Source: Seminavis robusta (taxonomy: Eukaryota > Bacillariophyta > Bacillariophyceae > Naviculales > Naviculaceae). From it: DNA of 29,975 bases. Positions 20,252 through 29,487 of this stretch are shown here, one piece after another (position 1 is the first letter of the stretch; every line of letters starts with the position of its first letter). The DNA is taken from positions 1-29,975 of the forward strand of contig CAICTM010001404.1 in the NCBI GenBank assembly GCA_903772945.1, written 5' to 3'. Under the pieces are notes generated by a model that saw only the letters and a program-made list of their open reading frames with translations, was not told where the DNA came from and ran no database searches. Both the position numbers and the translations under genes were made by a program.

Positions 20252-21854
20252 AACAGCAATAGATATTCAACAACAACAACAATGCAATAGACTTGGCTTA
20301 CTATAGCTAGTAGTAGTACGCTGTAACTCCAAGGCGGGAAATCTTGCCAAAGAAGCAAAGAATGGATCCAACACTGCAACCAAAAACCAGGGAAACAGAA
20401 AGGGGAGTGTCAGTTGCAACAGCTGTTGGCGCAACAAGAACAAAAGATACTAGTAATATGCATGGATCATGGTGGATTGAAGAGATCGAGATTAATGGAG
20501 TCATTACGTGGACCTCAAAATGGGAATAGATTCAAGTATTTATTTAATTAAAGGATAGCTTCTGTTTGACGAAGCGACATCAGAAAAGGAAACATCATTC
20601 TTAATTCTGGTTTTTGTTCAATAAATCAACTTCTGTACAACAATTACAGACAGCAAACAGGGATGATAAGCAAGCTGGAGTTATCAATATCTTGTCCATA
20701 AGTACTATTTGCACCGTGTACCAGTACGCACTAGCTTTCGCTAACCATTGACATTGTATTATTTATTGGAAGTGTGGGAAGATATCACTGCTGCTGGCAC
20801 TCTGGAATGGCCTTCTATGTAGAAGTACGTGTACTATTTACGTAGGCCGGACATGACTGGGTACTGGAGAGTAGCTAGCTAAGCTGTCAAAATCAAACCC
20901 AGGCTCCCTTGTCACTTCAAATCGTACCGCTGAATCTTTAGACGAGCATGAGCGAGATACGGTACCGGTAGCAAATACCGGCGGCAGTTCCTACTCGTTT
21001 GCAAGGGGGTTTACTAGCTAGCTAGAGTGGGAAAGTTATCTACGGAGGTCGTTGTTCCCAACGTAATCTCCAAAGAGCCATAGTCGGTGGCAACCGTCTG
21101 CTCACAATTCTCCTTCCTTCCTTCCTGCAGGCCAGTGATTTGTGCATGAGACTGCGAATCGAGGAATCTGGCAGCAACGACACTAGCTCTAGCTAGAGGT
21201 CCATCATGATCTGGAAACTGGTGCAAAGCAACAATGCATAGGTGCTCTGACTGACGAGGGAAATACCATGTACAAAAGTGGTGTGTTTTACACTTCAAAT
21301 TCTTTCGCAGGGCCAACTGGAGACCAATCCATCAGCCATTTGGGATGTGTTTGCCAATGAAACTGACCAAGACAACACCTACTCCACACAGCAGCCAATT
21401 GAGAAACTTCTCAAGTAGCACGAGCAAATCTTTGTAAGAGTCAGTAGATGAGACGCCCCGTTCATCTTTGAATTTAGTATCGTACTGTAGTACCATACTG
21501 TAATGGCTGCGTGTACTTTTTTCAAGCAGGAATCAGCAGCAAACGAAGTAGGCTTTTCCTGATGGCGTACTTTTTCTTTTTGGAGACCAAAACTGGGATG
21601 CTCCAGCACCATCTCGAAGCCAAACAATGATCACTGGGGCCAGGGGCTGTCAGGATCAGAGAAAACCACCATTCTAGAGCCCATAATGATTCATCTTCTA
21701 CTGCAAACAAAACTCAGAGTCAGAGCTGGGGATACCACGTGCGAAAGGCTGGAACTCTTAAGACTGAGCACCAGTGACTGTGTTGGCTGCGGGAAAATTT
21801 GCTTGGCCACTACAGTAAAAGCTACCGGTAGCTACTCGAAACCCAAAACGATCT
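20249..21854. other. Intergenic region, no supported gene
   Basis: These 1.6 kb separate the start of the LRR gene from the end of GatC, both on the minus strand, so they should hold the LRR promoter and the GatC 3' end. The longest frame, 21316-21014 minus (100 codons, no domain), cannot be supported. TACGGTACCGGTAGC occurs at 20959-20973. AT-rich stretches with no feature fill 20520-20700. Confidence 0.4.
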
Positions 21855-22463
21855 TCAGGACACCATCAAAGCCACATTGCTGCTGGAGTCACATTTATTT
21901 ATGTACCATTCGGACTTTGGATTCTCCCGCTTTGTCTCTATGCTGAAATAATCATGAGCACCAAACTTTGTGGTCTTTGGCTGTAGGAAGGATGCCCAAA
22001 GATTGTTGGTTGTTTCTAGTGTGTCTTCTCTTTCATTGGCATCTCTCAGGGGTGCTGAAGTAACTCCTCGTGGTCTGTCGTAAATGTCCTCTTCGGACAA
22101 AGCAACGTTTTCGTCGAGCTGCAAGGACTGTATCTGTTCTATCATGTGCATCATATTGCCCAGATCCTGTCGAAGCTCTTCCCTTGTTTTTGCATCAAGT
22201 TGATCCAGATCAAGAAGTGCTCTTTTGGCAAGCTTCTCGAGCTCTTTATTTGAAATAGGAAGATGCTGCTTCGTCAATTCCAAATCTTTGACAGACCATG
22301 TTGGCTTTGGCAGTGCAAAGGAGGTGTGCGAAGCTGAGTTCTCGGTGTTAGGAGAATGCTTTGAGAGCAGTCTTCTTTGAGACTCAAAGACTCGAATCTT
22401 GCCAGTCTTTCCACCATCAGGAGCAGCCAATGCTACAACACGTCGAATGAGGTGCTTGTTCAT
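21855..22463 (-). CDS. gatC: Glutamyl-tRNA(Gln) amidotransferase subunit C, organellar
   Basis: GatC stabilises the GatA-GatB amidotransferase that turns Glu-tRNA(Gln) into Gln-tRNA(Gln) in mitochondria and plastids. The 202-residue product has a basic N-terminal presequence (MNKHLIRRVVALAAPDGGKT and further Arg/Lys to about 36). The GatC core then starts with two helices at about 71-113 (ISNKELEKLAKRALLDLDQL, later LRQDLGNMMHMIEQIQSLQL). An extended arm follows (SEEDIYDRPRGVTSAPLRDA, about 124-142), corresponding to the conserved GatC segment with Pro-Leu-Arg-Asp/Glu-Asp. Bacterial GatC is about 95 residues; the extra length is the presequence and a C-terminal tail of about 50 residues with SFLQP and KFGAHDYFSIE. 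No intron is needed. Which organelle it enters cannot be decided from the sequence. Confidence 0.82.
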   Translation of the reverse strand: MNKHLIRRVVALAAPDGGKTGKIRVFESQRRLLSKHSPNTENSASHTSFALPKPTWSVKDLELTKQHLPISNKELEKLAKRALLDLDQLDAKTREELRQDLGNMMHMIEQIQSLQLDENVALSEEDIYDRPRGVTSAPLRDANEREDTLETTNNLWASFLQPKTTKFGAHDYFSIETKRENPKSEWYINKCDSSSNVALMVS

Positions 22464-23284
22464 GGTTTCTGGCTACATGTGCGGAGTGGACTGTGGAAGA
22501 AAATGGGGGGCTACGAGTAGTACAATTAGGGGTAACAAGATGGAAACCATAGTGCTCGGAACTCCGAACCTGCATGTAACGCAGACGCTGGCAGAAGATG
22601 AAGACATCATTGGTGAGTACACAATGTACTGTTGGAGAGGTTGGAGAGTGGAGAGCCCATTGAGGAGGCATTGTGACATTGTGACCGGCGGAGAGTCAGT
22701 GTGAATCGAATCTTCTGGCAGCGTCTGCGTGTCATGCGGCATGCGGCATGCGGGTACCGGTACTAGTACTGGTAGTCTACTAGGGGTTGGGGTACAGAAT
22801 TCTGGTACCGGTGGGGGTAGGCATAGATCGTTCAGTGCCGCTACCACACAGGTACAGTCGTACCGTAAAAGTATATCCCAGAACTGAGAGAAATACTGAG
22901 AGCCTGTACCTGTGGTAGCCATCCTACAGGAGGTATCCATCCTATCGATCGAGGTATGCAAGGTCGATCCTTCCTCTATACCAGTGACGACCTAGCTAGT
23001 GAAGGTCACGTCCTCGACTGTAAGAAAAATGAGGCTCGCACCTCTACTACTCACTGTTAAGATAACGAAAAGCACCTCTTTGGTTGAGTACGTTTTCGAA
23101 AAGGCCAAGTCCTCGAAAGCTAGCTAGCTAGTAGCTACTACCGGTAGTAGCCAGTACGTTCGAAACGTTCGAAAAAGCACAAGTCCAGGAAAAAGCACAA
23201 GTCCACGAAAACGAAAAAGATCAAGTCCATGTAACAAACTCACTATAAGGCATGGCTAGCATGCTTATCAAACTAAGGTCAACT
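22464..23284. promoter_or_regulatory. GatC upstream region with palindromes and tandem repeats
   Basis: This stretch carries a GCATGCG tandem (about 22735-22753), GGTACCGGTACTAGTACTGG (22753-22772), another GGTACCGG word near 22804, and a perfect 18-bp palindrome GCTACTACCGGTAGTAGC (23134-23151). It also has an 18-bp tandem repeat, GAAAAAGCACAAGTCCAG, at 23171-23230. A 162-codon minus frame (22961-22473) runs through these repeats and is not credible as a gene. Confidence 0.5.
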
Positions 23285-25400
23285 TTACTGAGCACGAACA
23301 ATACAAAGATCCTCATGCAGACTGCCCATAATGGTGTCCTGCTTGATGGCAGCAGTAATATTCAAAACACTTCCTTTGTAATGCTCCTCAATCTTGGAGA
23401 TGACCCAAGCTGGCACTTTCTGAGCATTGACAAGTGTAGCCATGAGAGTCCAGAGTGGCTTCCTCCTGGAGTAGGTTGACTTGCAAGCCCTGATATCATC
23501 AGCAGTGAAGTTCTTGGCTGGCTTGTTGCCACCAATACCATGCATCCACTCTGCCAAGCAGAGCCAACAGTCTGTACTTGGCTAGCTTGCAGGCCTACTA
23601 TCAGCAGGGTGGTGGCCACAGCTTGTCTGTACCTGAGGCTAGTCTGGCCATTCCGGGAGTCCTTTCCACAGTCAACCCATTTCTAAAAAGATTACCATCT
23701 ACCTGATCAGGTGTTGCCATCCTTGGAGCTGAACAGCAATCCTAAAAGAAACAAAAATAAAGTTACAGCATAATAGCCATGGTTGCAATAGCCAACAGCC
23801 ACAGTCCACACTTACCTGCAAATATTTCCATTCAGTTTCGTCAGCTCCGCACCAAGCCAAGTCTCCAACAACCTCTCAAAGCAGCAGCCGAACTGTCGCG
23901 GGTCCTACCTTCCTGCGCCAATGAGCTGCTGGAGCTGTTGTGCTGCGCAATAATCTTGTCAGAATCTCCTCGTTCGTTCGTACCTGCTGTGCGTTTGCAT
24001 AGCCGTCACCTGCCGAGACTGATTGGCAACCTGACGAGTGCTTGCCTGGCGGTCGTTCCCGTAGTGCCACCAGCCGTGCACCGCCGCCTCCCGTATCCAT
24101 CGCTCGATTTCGTTGATGTGGAGCTTGGTGTTGTGTGTCCAAATAGAGAGAGGCACTTTCCCACAGGTTGACGCCAACAGGAACATACGGCCTTGATGCG
24201 CTCGTACGCATTTGGATCCTAACACGAACCGGAGGCTCCATCCTCTCCTCCAAGATTCGTCAAGAGCAGCCACACAAAGAGGCAGAGCCAGTGAAGGAAA
24301 TGTCGTTGACACCGTCGTAAAACGCATGCTCCTTGGCACCACATGCTCAATCAAACAGTCGGGAGTCACTCTCTTGGCATCCGGGTGTAGCTTGTAGCAA
24401 TAGGAGCCCCCATGCAAAGCTTTCGGCAACACGAGCGTCGTCCAGGGCTGTTCAGGCGAAATGTAGGCATCAACAACCGTCCAGACAAGCGAGCCTTCCA
24501 CGACCTCGAATGTCAACTTCGTCACAGTAGCACCCATCCCTCTTGCCAGAATTGCAGCAAACTTCCGAATCTGTGACTCCCAAGAACACCAGCAATGAGG
24601 AGCGCCACAGCCAGAAATGAGCCGACAAAAAGACAGCTTAGAATGTTGCGGTAGGTGCGTTGCAGTGCTTGGGAGCCAACTTAGATCGCTTTCGGGAGTA
24701 AAGAGGAATGCATTTTCCCGACCAGCGGCGCCATACCCGTAGTTGAAGGACGCCTCATGTAATTCGCCAATCCGAGCATAGCACAAAAGTCGGTATCATC
24801 GACCCAAGAATGATTTGTCAGGGCATTGTCGTTCTTCGAAATATTCTTGGACCAAAGCACCTTGCAACTGAGCGCAAAAGGGAAGTCTGGATGGGCTTGT
24901 AGTCGGAATACTTCAACTTGGAGATGTCGTCGTCCTGGTGATGAGATGGACTTGCTGCTCAACATGCAGGCTGTACGGATGGTCGATTCAAAGCCCCTTT
25001 GCCGTAGAGTTCAGGACCACCTTGCGATACTCAGTTTCCGTCAAATCCCTGTGGCACAGGACTTCTTCCGCGGTGTTGAGTCTCCGCCTTCTTGACTTCC
25101 TTGACCACTTCGTTCACAGATCGGACTTGGTTGGATTGCCGGAGTTCCATTCCATGTGGCACTTTGATGGGCATGTAAAAGGAAATAGCCTTCTTGTCTT
25201 GCTCAAGAGTAGAGGAGCGCAAGTTGGATTCTGCTCGAGTCTTTTGAAGTCAACTCGTCGTACATACGCACGCCATTTCAAGTAGTGCAACGGGTGTGGT
25301 TGGATGCCGGCCAAAGCACTAGGTTTGAAGCGAGCCGCCTTGGTGTAGTCCTCTTGTGCAGCCAGCTCATGAATTTGACGAAGAGTCATGGTAATCCCGG
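23285..25400 (-). mobile_element. Decayed tyrosine-recombinase element (Crypton/DIRS-like)
   Basis: Minus-strand fragments in shifting frames read as one tyrosine-recombinase protein. They are SFYMPIKVPHGMELRQS followed by VNEVVKEVKKAETQHRG (25222-25031), HPDFPFALSCKVLWSKNIS followed by WVDDTDFCAMLGLANYM (24965-24681), and SQIRKFAAILARGMGATVTK (Arg codon at 24565-24567) followed by VVDAYIS (candidate catalytic Tyr codon 24463-24465). The last two resemble the H-x-x-R box and nucleophile of eukaryotic YR elements; the usual His before the Arg is replaced by Ser. A downstream frame (23557-23285, MAEWMHGIGGNKPAKNF) may be the C-terminus. Stops and frameshifts make the gene non-functional. Termini were not identified, and I saw no reverse transcriptase, so Crypton-like is preferred over DIRS. 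Confidence 0.65.
24400..24970 (-). pseudogene. Tyrosine recombinase catalytic-domain remnant
   Basis: This is the best-preserved part of the element at 23285-25400. The 24965-24681 frame holds the core-entry region (DFPFALSCKVLWSKN, then DDTDFCAMLGLANYM). A second frame then holds IRKFAAILARGMGA with the putative catalytic Arg, and VVDAYIS with the putative catalytic Tyr about 34 residues later, followed by YKLHPDAKRVTPDCLIEHVV. A frame change between the two pieces separates them, so no intact catalytic domain can be translated. Confidence 0.6.
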
Positions 25401-26351
25401 TTGTACTTGGCTGTTCCGTGGGTGCTTCAGCAAATCCGGCACGTCTTCCAACCCAAAGGCTGCTCCAGCATTGGCCATGGTGGAGCAATTCTTTGGTCAA
25501 CTAAGCAATTGTTGGTTGAGCTGGAATTTCGGCAGAGTTTCCTTTACAGAGTAGAAGGATTGAAAATAATGAGCTGAAAGTGAGGAAAACTGAGCCAGAG
25601 GCTACTGGTAGCTACCGATCGGTCACGGGATTTCTGCGTTGTTTGCCTCTTACTTGAGTATACTCGAACGTACCAATCGTACGCTGGCTGCTTCAGAGTA
25701 TCTTTTATCTTTCTGCAACGGTTGGATCGGAACGATCCATTGGATGTCATTGGATTCGTGGGAATGGAGTAGGTATGTTCTGGCACACTTAAGCGATTAT
25801 TGGAATCCTCTCAGTATGTGGATTGGTCTTATGTATACAGGCGCCCCTGTTATATCTTGGCTGTTGCAGTTTATTTAATAGTGAGAGTCTTATTGAGAGG
25901 ATCTTTGTTTCAATGACTACTGATACCATAGACTTTCTACGTAGCATACTGTGCTGGATCCTGAGAGTATGTAAGATCCACTAAGTAGTAGTGTGAAGCA
26001 CATACTGACCCTGTGCAACTACTGTTGCAGAAATGTAGTACCGTACCGGTACGTAGGAGCAGTTTACCCACCCCTCCACGAGAGCTCCGTCATGTCTTCT
26101 ATTGGCAGCGTCTGCATTGCATGCATTCCGAGCGATAGATCAGACTACTGTAGTGCCGTAGCTAGCTTGTCTAGCTATGCTAGTACCGTACTAGTACTAC
26201 ATGTAGTAGCAGTTCATGCAAGCAAGATGCACTAATAACCAGTGCTGATTTTGATCAGTTCAATCCAGGCTCATATTTCCCATCAGCTCACAACTTCAAA
26301 CCAAAACCAAAACCAAAGCTCAACTATCCATCACAGCACAATCACATCATC
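25401..26351. other. Intergenic region, no supported gene
   Basis: About 950 bp with only short domain-free frames. The sequence includes CGTACCGGTACG (26042-26053, perfect 12-bp palindrome), TACTACATGTAGTA (26195-26208, perfect 14-bp palindrome) and CTAGC words near 26161-26190. The part just upstream of 26352 (CAAAACCAAAACC and similar) is probably the leader and promoter of the small secreted protein gene. Confidence 0.45.
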
Positions 26352-26867
26352 ATGTCCATCGTTGCCACCATTGTCTCTTCCTGGCTCGCAATCCTACTTG
26401 TCGTCTTTCTCCCTTCCTTTTCCGACGCTGAAACCTGCAGGTGGAACCCATATGTCAAAGTAGAAGTGACAAAAGACTACTGGACGTTGTGCCCTTTGCT
26501 GCCCTGCAAGAAGGCGAAGGTTGTGGGATACACATGGGTGCTTAGAACCGGACTTGACTTTTGCATCAACCAGCCCGACGGATCCAGCGTAACAGAGTTC
26601 ACCCCCGACCAGCTAACCTTTGACTTTTCGACCGACAAGCCTGACGATTGGAAGAAGCTCGTCCGGAACGGGGAGTGCGAGACTCTTGCCGCCCTGGGTT
26701 CGGCCTCGTGGTGCACCAACCGCCAGATCGACGGCAAGGACTGCGACACAGAGGTCAGCGAAACGGTGATTGATGGTGAACTCACCAAAATTAAGCACTG
26801 CTCGTCCAGTGGAGGGACGTCGTCCGGTGGAAACACTGCCTGCTCCTCCTGGAATCCATTTTGTTAG
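26352..26867 (+). CDS. Small secreted cysteine-rich protein, unknown
   Basis: The product is 171 residues with a clear signal peptide (MSIVATIVSSWLAILLVVFL, then PSFSDA just before ETCRW). The mature part of about 145 residues carries ten Cys, allowing up to five disulfides, in segments such as TLCPLLPCKKAK, LDFCINQPDG, NGECETLA, SWCTNRQIDGKDCDTE and the C-terminal ACSSWNPFC. The region before the last two Cys is a Ser/Gly-rich linker (SSSGGTSSGG). I do not recognise a family. Extracellular or cell-wall location is inferred from the signal peptide only. A 6-bp-stem inverted repeat (AGCATG-N7-CATGCT, 26868-26886) follows the stop codon directly. No intron is required. Confidence 0.75.
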   Translation: MSIVATIVSSWLAILLVVFLPSFSDAETCRWNPYVKVEVTKDYWTLCPLLPCKKAKVVGYTWVLRTGLDFCINQPDGSSVTEFTPDQLTFDFSTDKPDDWKKLVRNGECETLAALGSASWCTNRQIDGKDCDTEVSETVIDGELTKIKHCSSSGGTSSGGNTACSSWNPFC

Positions 26868-27950
26868 AGCATGTTTGTGACATGCTGTACCCCCTTTAGT
26901 GGGACTCCTGCCCTCTGCACCAGCATGTTTGTCTCATTCTACTCCCTCACTTGAGCCAATAGGGCCAAGTGAGTGTCAAGGGAGTGAATCAACAGCAAAG
27001 CCACTGGTGCAATAGTTTTAGACATAACAACTACTAATCATTGTTGTGTGAAGCTGAAAGCTGAAACCGTTGTGTTAGAGAGCAAGGAGCCAATTGGTTC
27101 GAAGGCCATCAGCGCTCGCTCCAAGCACACGGCACTGCAGCTTCTATTCCTGCCATTAAGTCCAACTGGCCATGCGAGCTGGCTAGCTAGCAACGCCAGA
27201 GTTGCTTGCAACAGGCAACATGCAAAATGCAAGAGCAATTCCCTCGAGATCTCGAGATAGATGTATGCATCATAAAACTCGAATCGAATCGAATCGAATC
27301 CCTCAGAACTACCTGGATCAGGTAATATTTACTGGCCGCATCTAGAATTCTACCTTCATCAGTAGAGAGGGAGAGGCACAAGACGTGGCAAGACAGGCAT
27401 GGTCATTACCCGGGCATGCCCTCACCTGTTCGATGTGTTCAACTGAGAGCCGGGGAGGGGGAGAGAGGGGCAAGCAAGACGCGGCAAGATAGCACGGTCA
27501 TTATGCCTCATGTTCGATGTGTTCACCAAAAACCGGTACTTTTACGGTACCAGGAGTACTGTAGGAGCATAGGATGACGGTATTCCGTGCCAAAAGAAAT
27601 GAGTTAAGATGCAAGATCACACCATCACTTTTCCTTCGGTTTTGGCCACTTTGCCCACCAATCGCACGATGGAGATCGCTCTACTGGTACATGACTAGGC
27701 AAGTCCACCGGTCACTCGACTTGTTGAGGAAGACAAAAGACGCCCCAGCTAGAGTAGATCTTCTACTGGTATCGCTACGTTACATGCAACACTTCGTCTC
27801 CCAACTGCACATTTGGCAGAGCAATCTGTCATCAAGCTCACAAATTTATCAAACGCAGCAAAAGTGAGAGTGCTAAAGTAAATTCAGTGTTTGACAGAGA
27901 CAAGCTTCCAGGCCAGAGATCCGTTCGAAAAGAAACACCAGCTAGCTATC
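26868..27950. other. Intergenic region with simple and direct repeats
   Basis: No gene is supported in these 1.1 kb; a 97-codon plus frame at 27574-27867 has no domain or signal. The region has a perfect 14-bp palindrome CTCGAGATCTCGAG (27243-27256), a (GAATC)4 run (about 27281-27300), and an imperfect direct repeat of about 70 bp (27369-27441 and 27457-27525). Words of the AACCGGTACT/CGGTACC type occur at 27531-27552. The last part should contain the promoter of the Hint protein gene. Confidence 0.45.
27369..27525. repeat. Imperfect tandem direct repeat, two copies of about 70 bp
   Basis: Copy 1 (27369-27441) and copy 2 (27457-27525) share the order GGGAGAG, AGAC-GTGGCAAGA or AGAC-GCGGCAAGA, GGTCATTA, and TGTTCGATGTGTTCA, with small indels between these blocks. 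They look like an old local duplication. Confidence 0.7.
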
Positions 27951-29372
27951 ATGATGTTTGCCCACTGCTTCAGCTCGGGACTTGCTATCTTGCTGATAAC
28001 GAGCCCTTTGGTTGCCAATGCCCAGACTGCTTACATCACTTATCACAACTATTACGAAGGACAGTCGACCGGCACCATTTCCTGTTCCGATGGAGCCAAC
28101 GGGTTGCAACAGCAGTTTGGATACTACACAATTGATCCAATGTTCCCGTATGTTTCAGCAACGTCCAACATTGTTTGGAACTCACCAAACTGTGGTAACT
28201 GCTACGAGTTGCAGGCTGGTGGTAATACAGTCTATGTGACCGCTATCGACCAGTGCGGCGCAGGCCCCGCTGGCGAGCTTCACTTTGATATGGCCCAGTT
28301 GGCATTTGTTGAGTTGCTTGGTGATGCGGGCATTGCCGCTGGCAGTGGTTATGCTACCTACAGGGCTGTTGATGGCTCCAACTGCGTTGGGAACAGCGGT
28401 TCTGGAGGCCCTGCCCCCGTGACTCCTGCCCCAGTTACCCCTGCTCCCGTCACACCTGCCCCAGTTACTGGATCACCCGTGCCTGCTCCTCCTACAGGCG
28501 GCGGCGGTTCTTCTGGCGGCAGTGATGGGGATTCTGAAGGTAATGGTGATTCGTCTTCTCCAAATCCTCCCAATTGCCTTTCAGGACATGACATTGTAAC
28601 TGTTCAGGGAAAAGGTCCCACAAGAATGCAGGATCTTTCCATTGGAGACATGGTGGCCAATGGCAAGGGAAGATTTGAGCCTGTCTATGCCTTTGCTCAT
28701 TTGGACTTGAACACAAGTACAGAGTTTTTGGCAATTCACACCACTCCAATCTTGTCCGATCAAGTCAGCAACGGTGCTCCTCCGTTGGAAGTAACAGGTG
28801 AACACTTGCTTCTCAAAGTCAGTAACGATGGGGGATATCAATATGTCCCTGCCCAATCGGTCCACGTCGGAGATATGTTGAGTGGTACAGGCACCGGAGA
28901 CGAAAGGATTCGTGTTACCAAGATTGGAAGCGTCCATCGTGAAGGCCTATTTGCGCCCCTCACAGCTTCCGGTACTCTGGCCGTGAATGGAGTGGCAATC
29001 TCATGCTATGTATCGCTCCAGGGGGGTGATAGCGGATCATTCAAGCTTGCTAGTGGTACGAAGACAGGTCTTTCTCAGCATTCTGTGGCTCACATGCTTC
29101 TAAGTCCCATCCGGTTGCTCTGCATGGGGCTTCCTGAAGCTTGTGGCGACGAAAACTTGTCCAGTGGATACCCCTGGTTTGTTCGCATTGGATTTCTCTT
29201 AATTGACTGGATGGATCGTCACAGCATCTTTATTCAAGTTCCCCTCTTTGCTTTTGGGGTTACGATCTGTGCCATGTCATTGTTGTTGGAGATTGTCTTG
29301 CTCTCCAAGTGGGGTTGGGTTGGACTCTCTCTTTTCTATTTGGGTTCAATGAGGCTCTCTAAAAGCACATAA
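27951..29372 (+). CDS. Secreted cerato-platanin-like domain fused to Hint autoprocessing domain
   Basis: Starting at the Met at 27951, the product is 473 residues; an in-frame ATG at 27891 would add 20 residues ahead of the signal peptide and is rejected. Residues 1-24 are a signal peptide (ends PLVANA). Residues 26-147 resemble cerato-platanin: ISCSDGANGL, VWNSPNCGNCYELQ, VYVTAIDQCG and a late Cys145. A linker with four PAPVT units and a Gly/Ser tract follows (154-208). The Hint domain covers 209-356: Cys209 at NCLSGHDIVTVQGKG (thioester nucleophile in the family), LSIGDMV, FAHLD (Asp252), the TxxH motif T282-GE-H285 and the closing block VNGVAISCY (Cys352). The remaining 117 residues include a membrane-like helix (about 426-450). 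In hedgehog-type proteins Hint cuts before its Cys and may transfer a nucleophile to the N-terminal part; here that outcome is inferred. Cerato-platanin alone is usually about 120 residues and fungal. Confidence 0.85.
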   Translation: MMFAHCFSSGLAILLITSPLVANAQTAYITYHNYYEGQSTGTISCSDGANGLQQQFGYYTIDPMFPYVSATSNIVWNSPNCGNCYELQAGGNTVYVTAIDQCGAGPAGELHFDMAQLAFVELLGDAGIAAGSGYATYRAVDGSNCVGNSGSGGPAPVTPAPVTPAPVTPAPVTGSPVPAPPTGGGGSSGGSDGDSEGNGDSSSPNPPNCLSGHDIVTVQGKGPTRMQDLSIGDMVANGKGRFEPVYAFAHLDLNTSTEFLAIHTTPILSDQVSNGAPPLEVTGEHLLLKVSNDGGYQYVPAQSVHVGDMLSGTGTGDERIRVTKIGSVHREGLFAPLTASGTLAVNGVAISCYVSLQGGDSGSFKLASGTKTGLSQHSVAHMLLSPIRLLCMGLPEACGDENLSSGYPWFVRIGFLLIDWMDRHSIFIQVPLFAFGVTICAMSLLLEIVLLSKWGWVGLSLFYLGSMRLSKST

Positions 29373-29487
29373 TAACCAAAAACTTTCATGTTACTATCAT
29401 AGCTATTATTAGACGTTAGACAAACCAACGAACAACCAACATTCAATTGCAGGTTGTTCAAGTGGGTTCTTCCATGAAGAACAAACA
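29373..29487. terminator. 3' flank of the Hint gene with a hairpin
   Basis: The 115 bp after the stop codon end in GTTCTTC-CAT-GAAGAAC (29466-29482), a perfect 7-bp inverted repeat just before the foldback element. A polyadenylation signal could not be assigned with certainty. Confidence 0.3.

Noticed and set aside
22473..22961. 162-codon minus frame upstream of GatC
   Set aside because: Runs through palindromes and GCATGCG repeats; Pro/Thr content reflects the repeats.
25639..25878. 79-codon plus frame with Trp-rich hydrophobic sequence
   Set aside because: No homologous pattern and it sits in AT-rich intergenic DNA.
27090..27130. GGTTCGAAGGCC resembling a tRNA T-arm
   Set aside because: No acceptor, D or anticodon stems could be paired around it.
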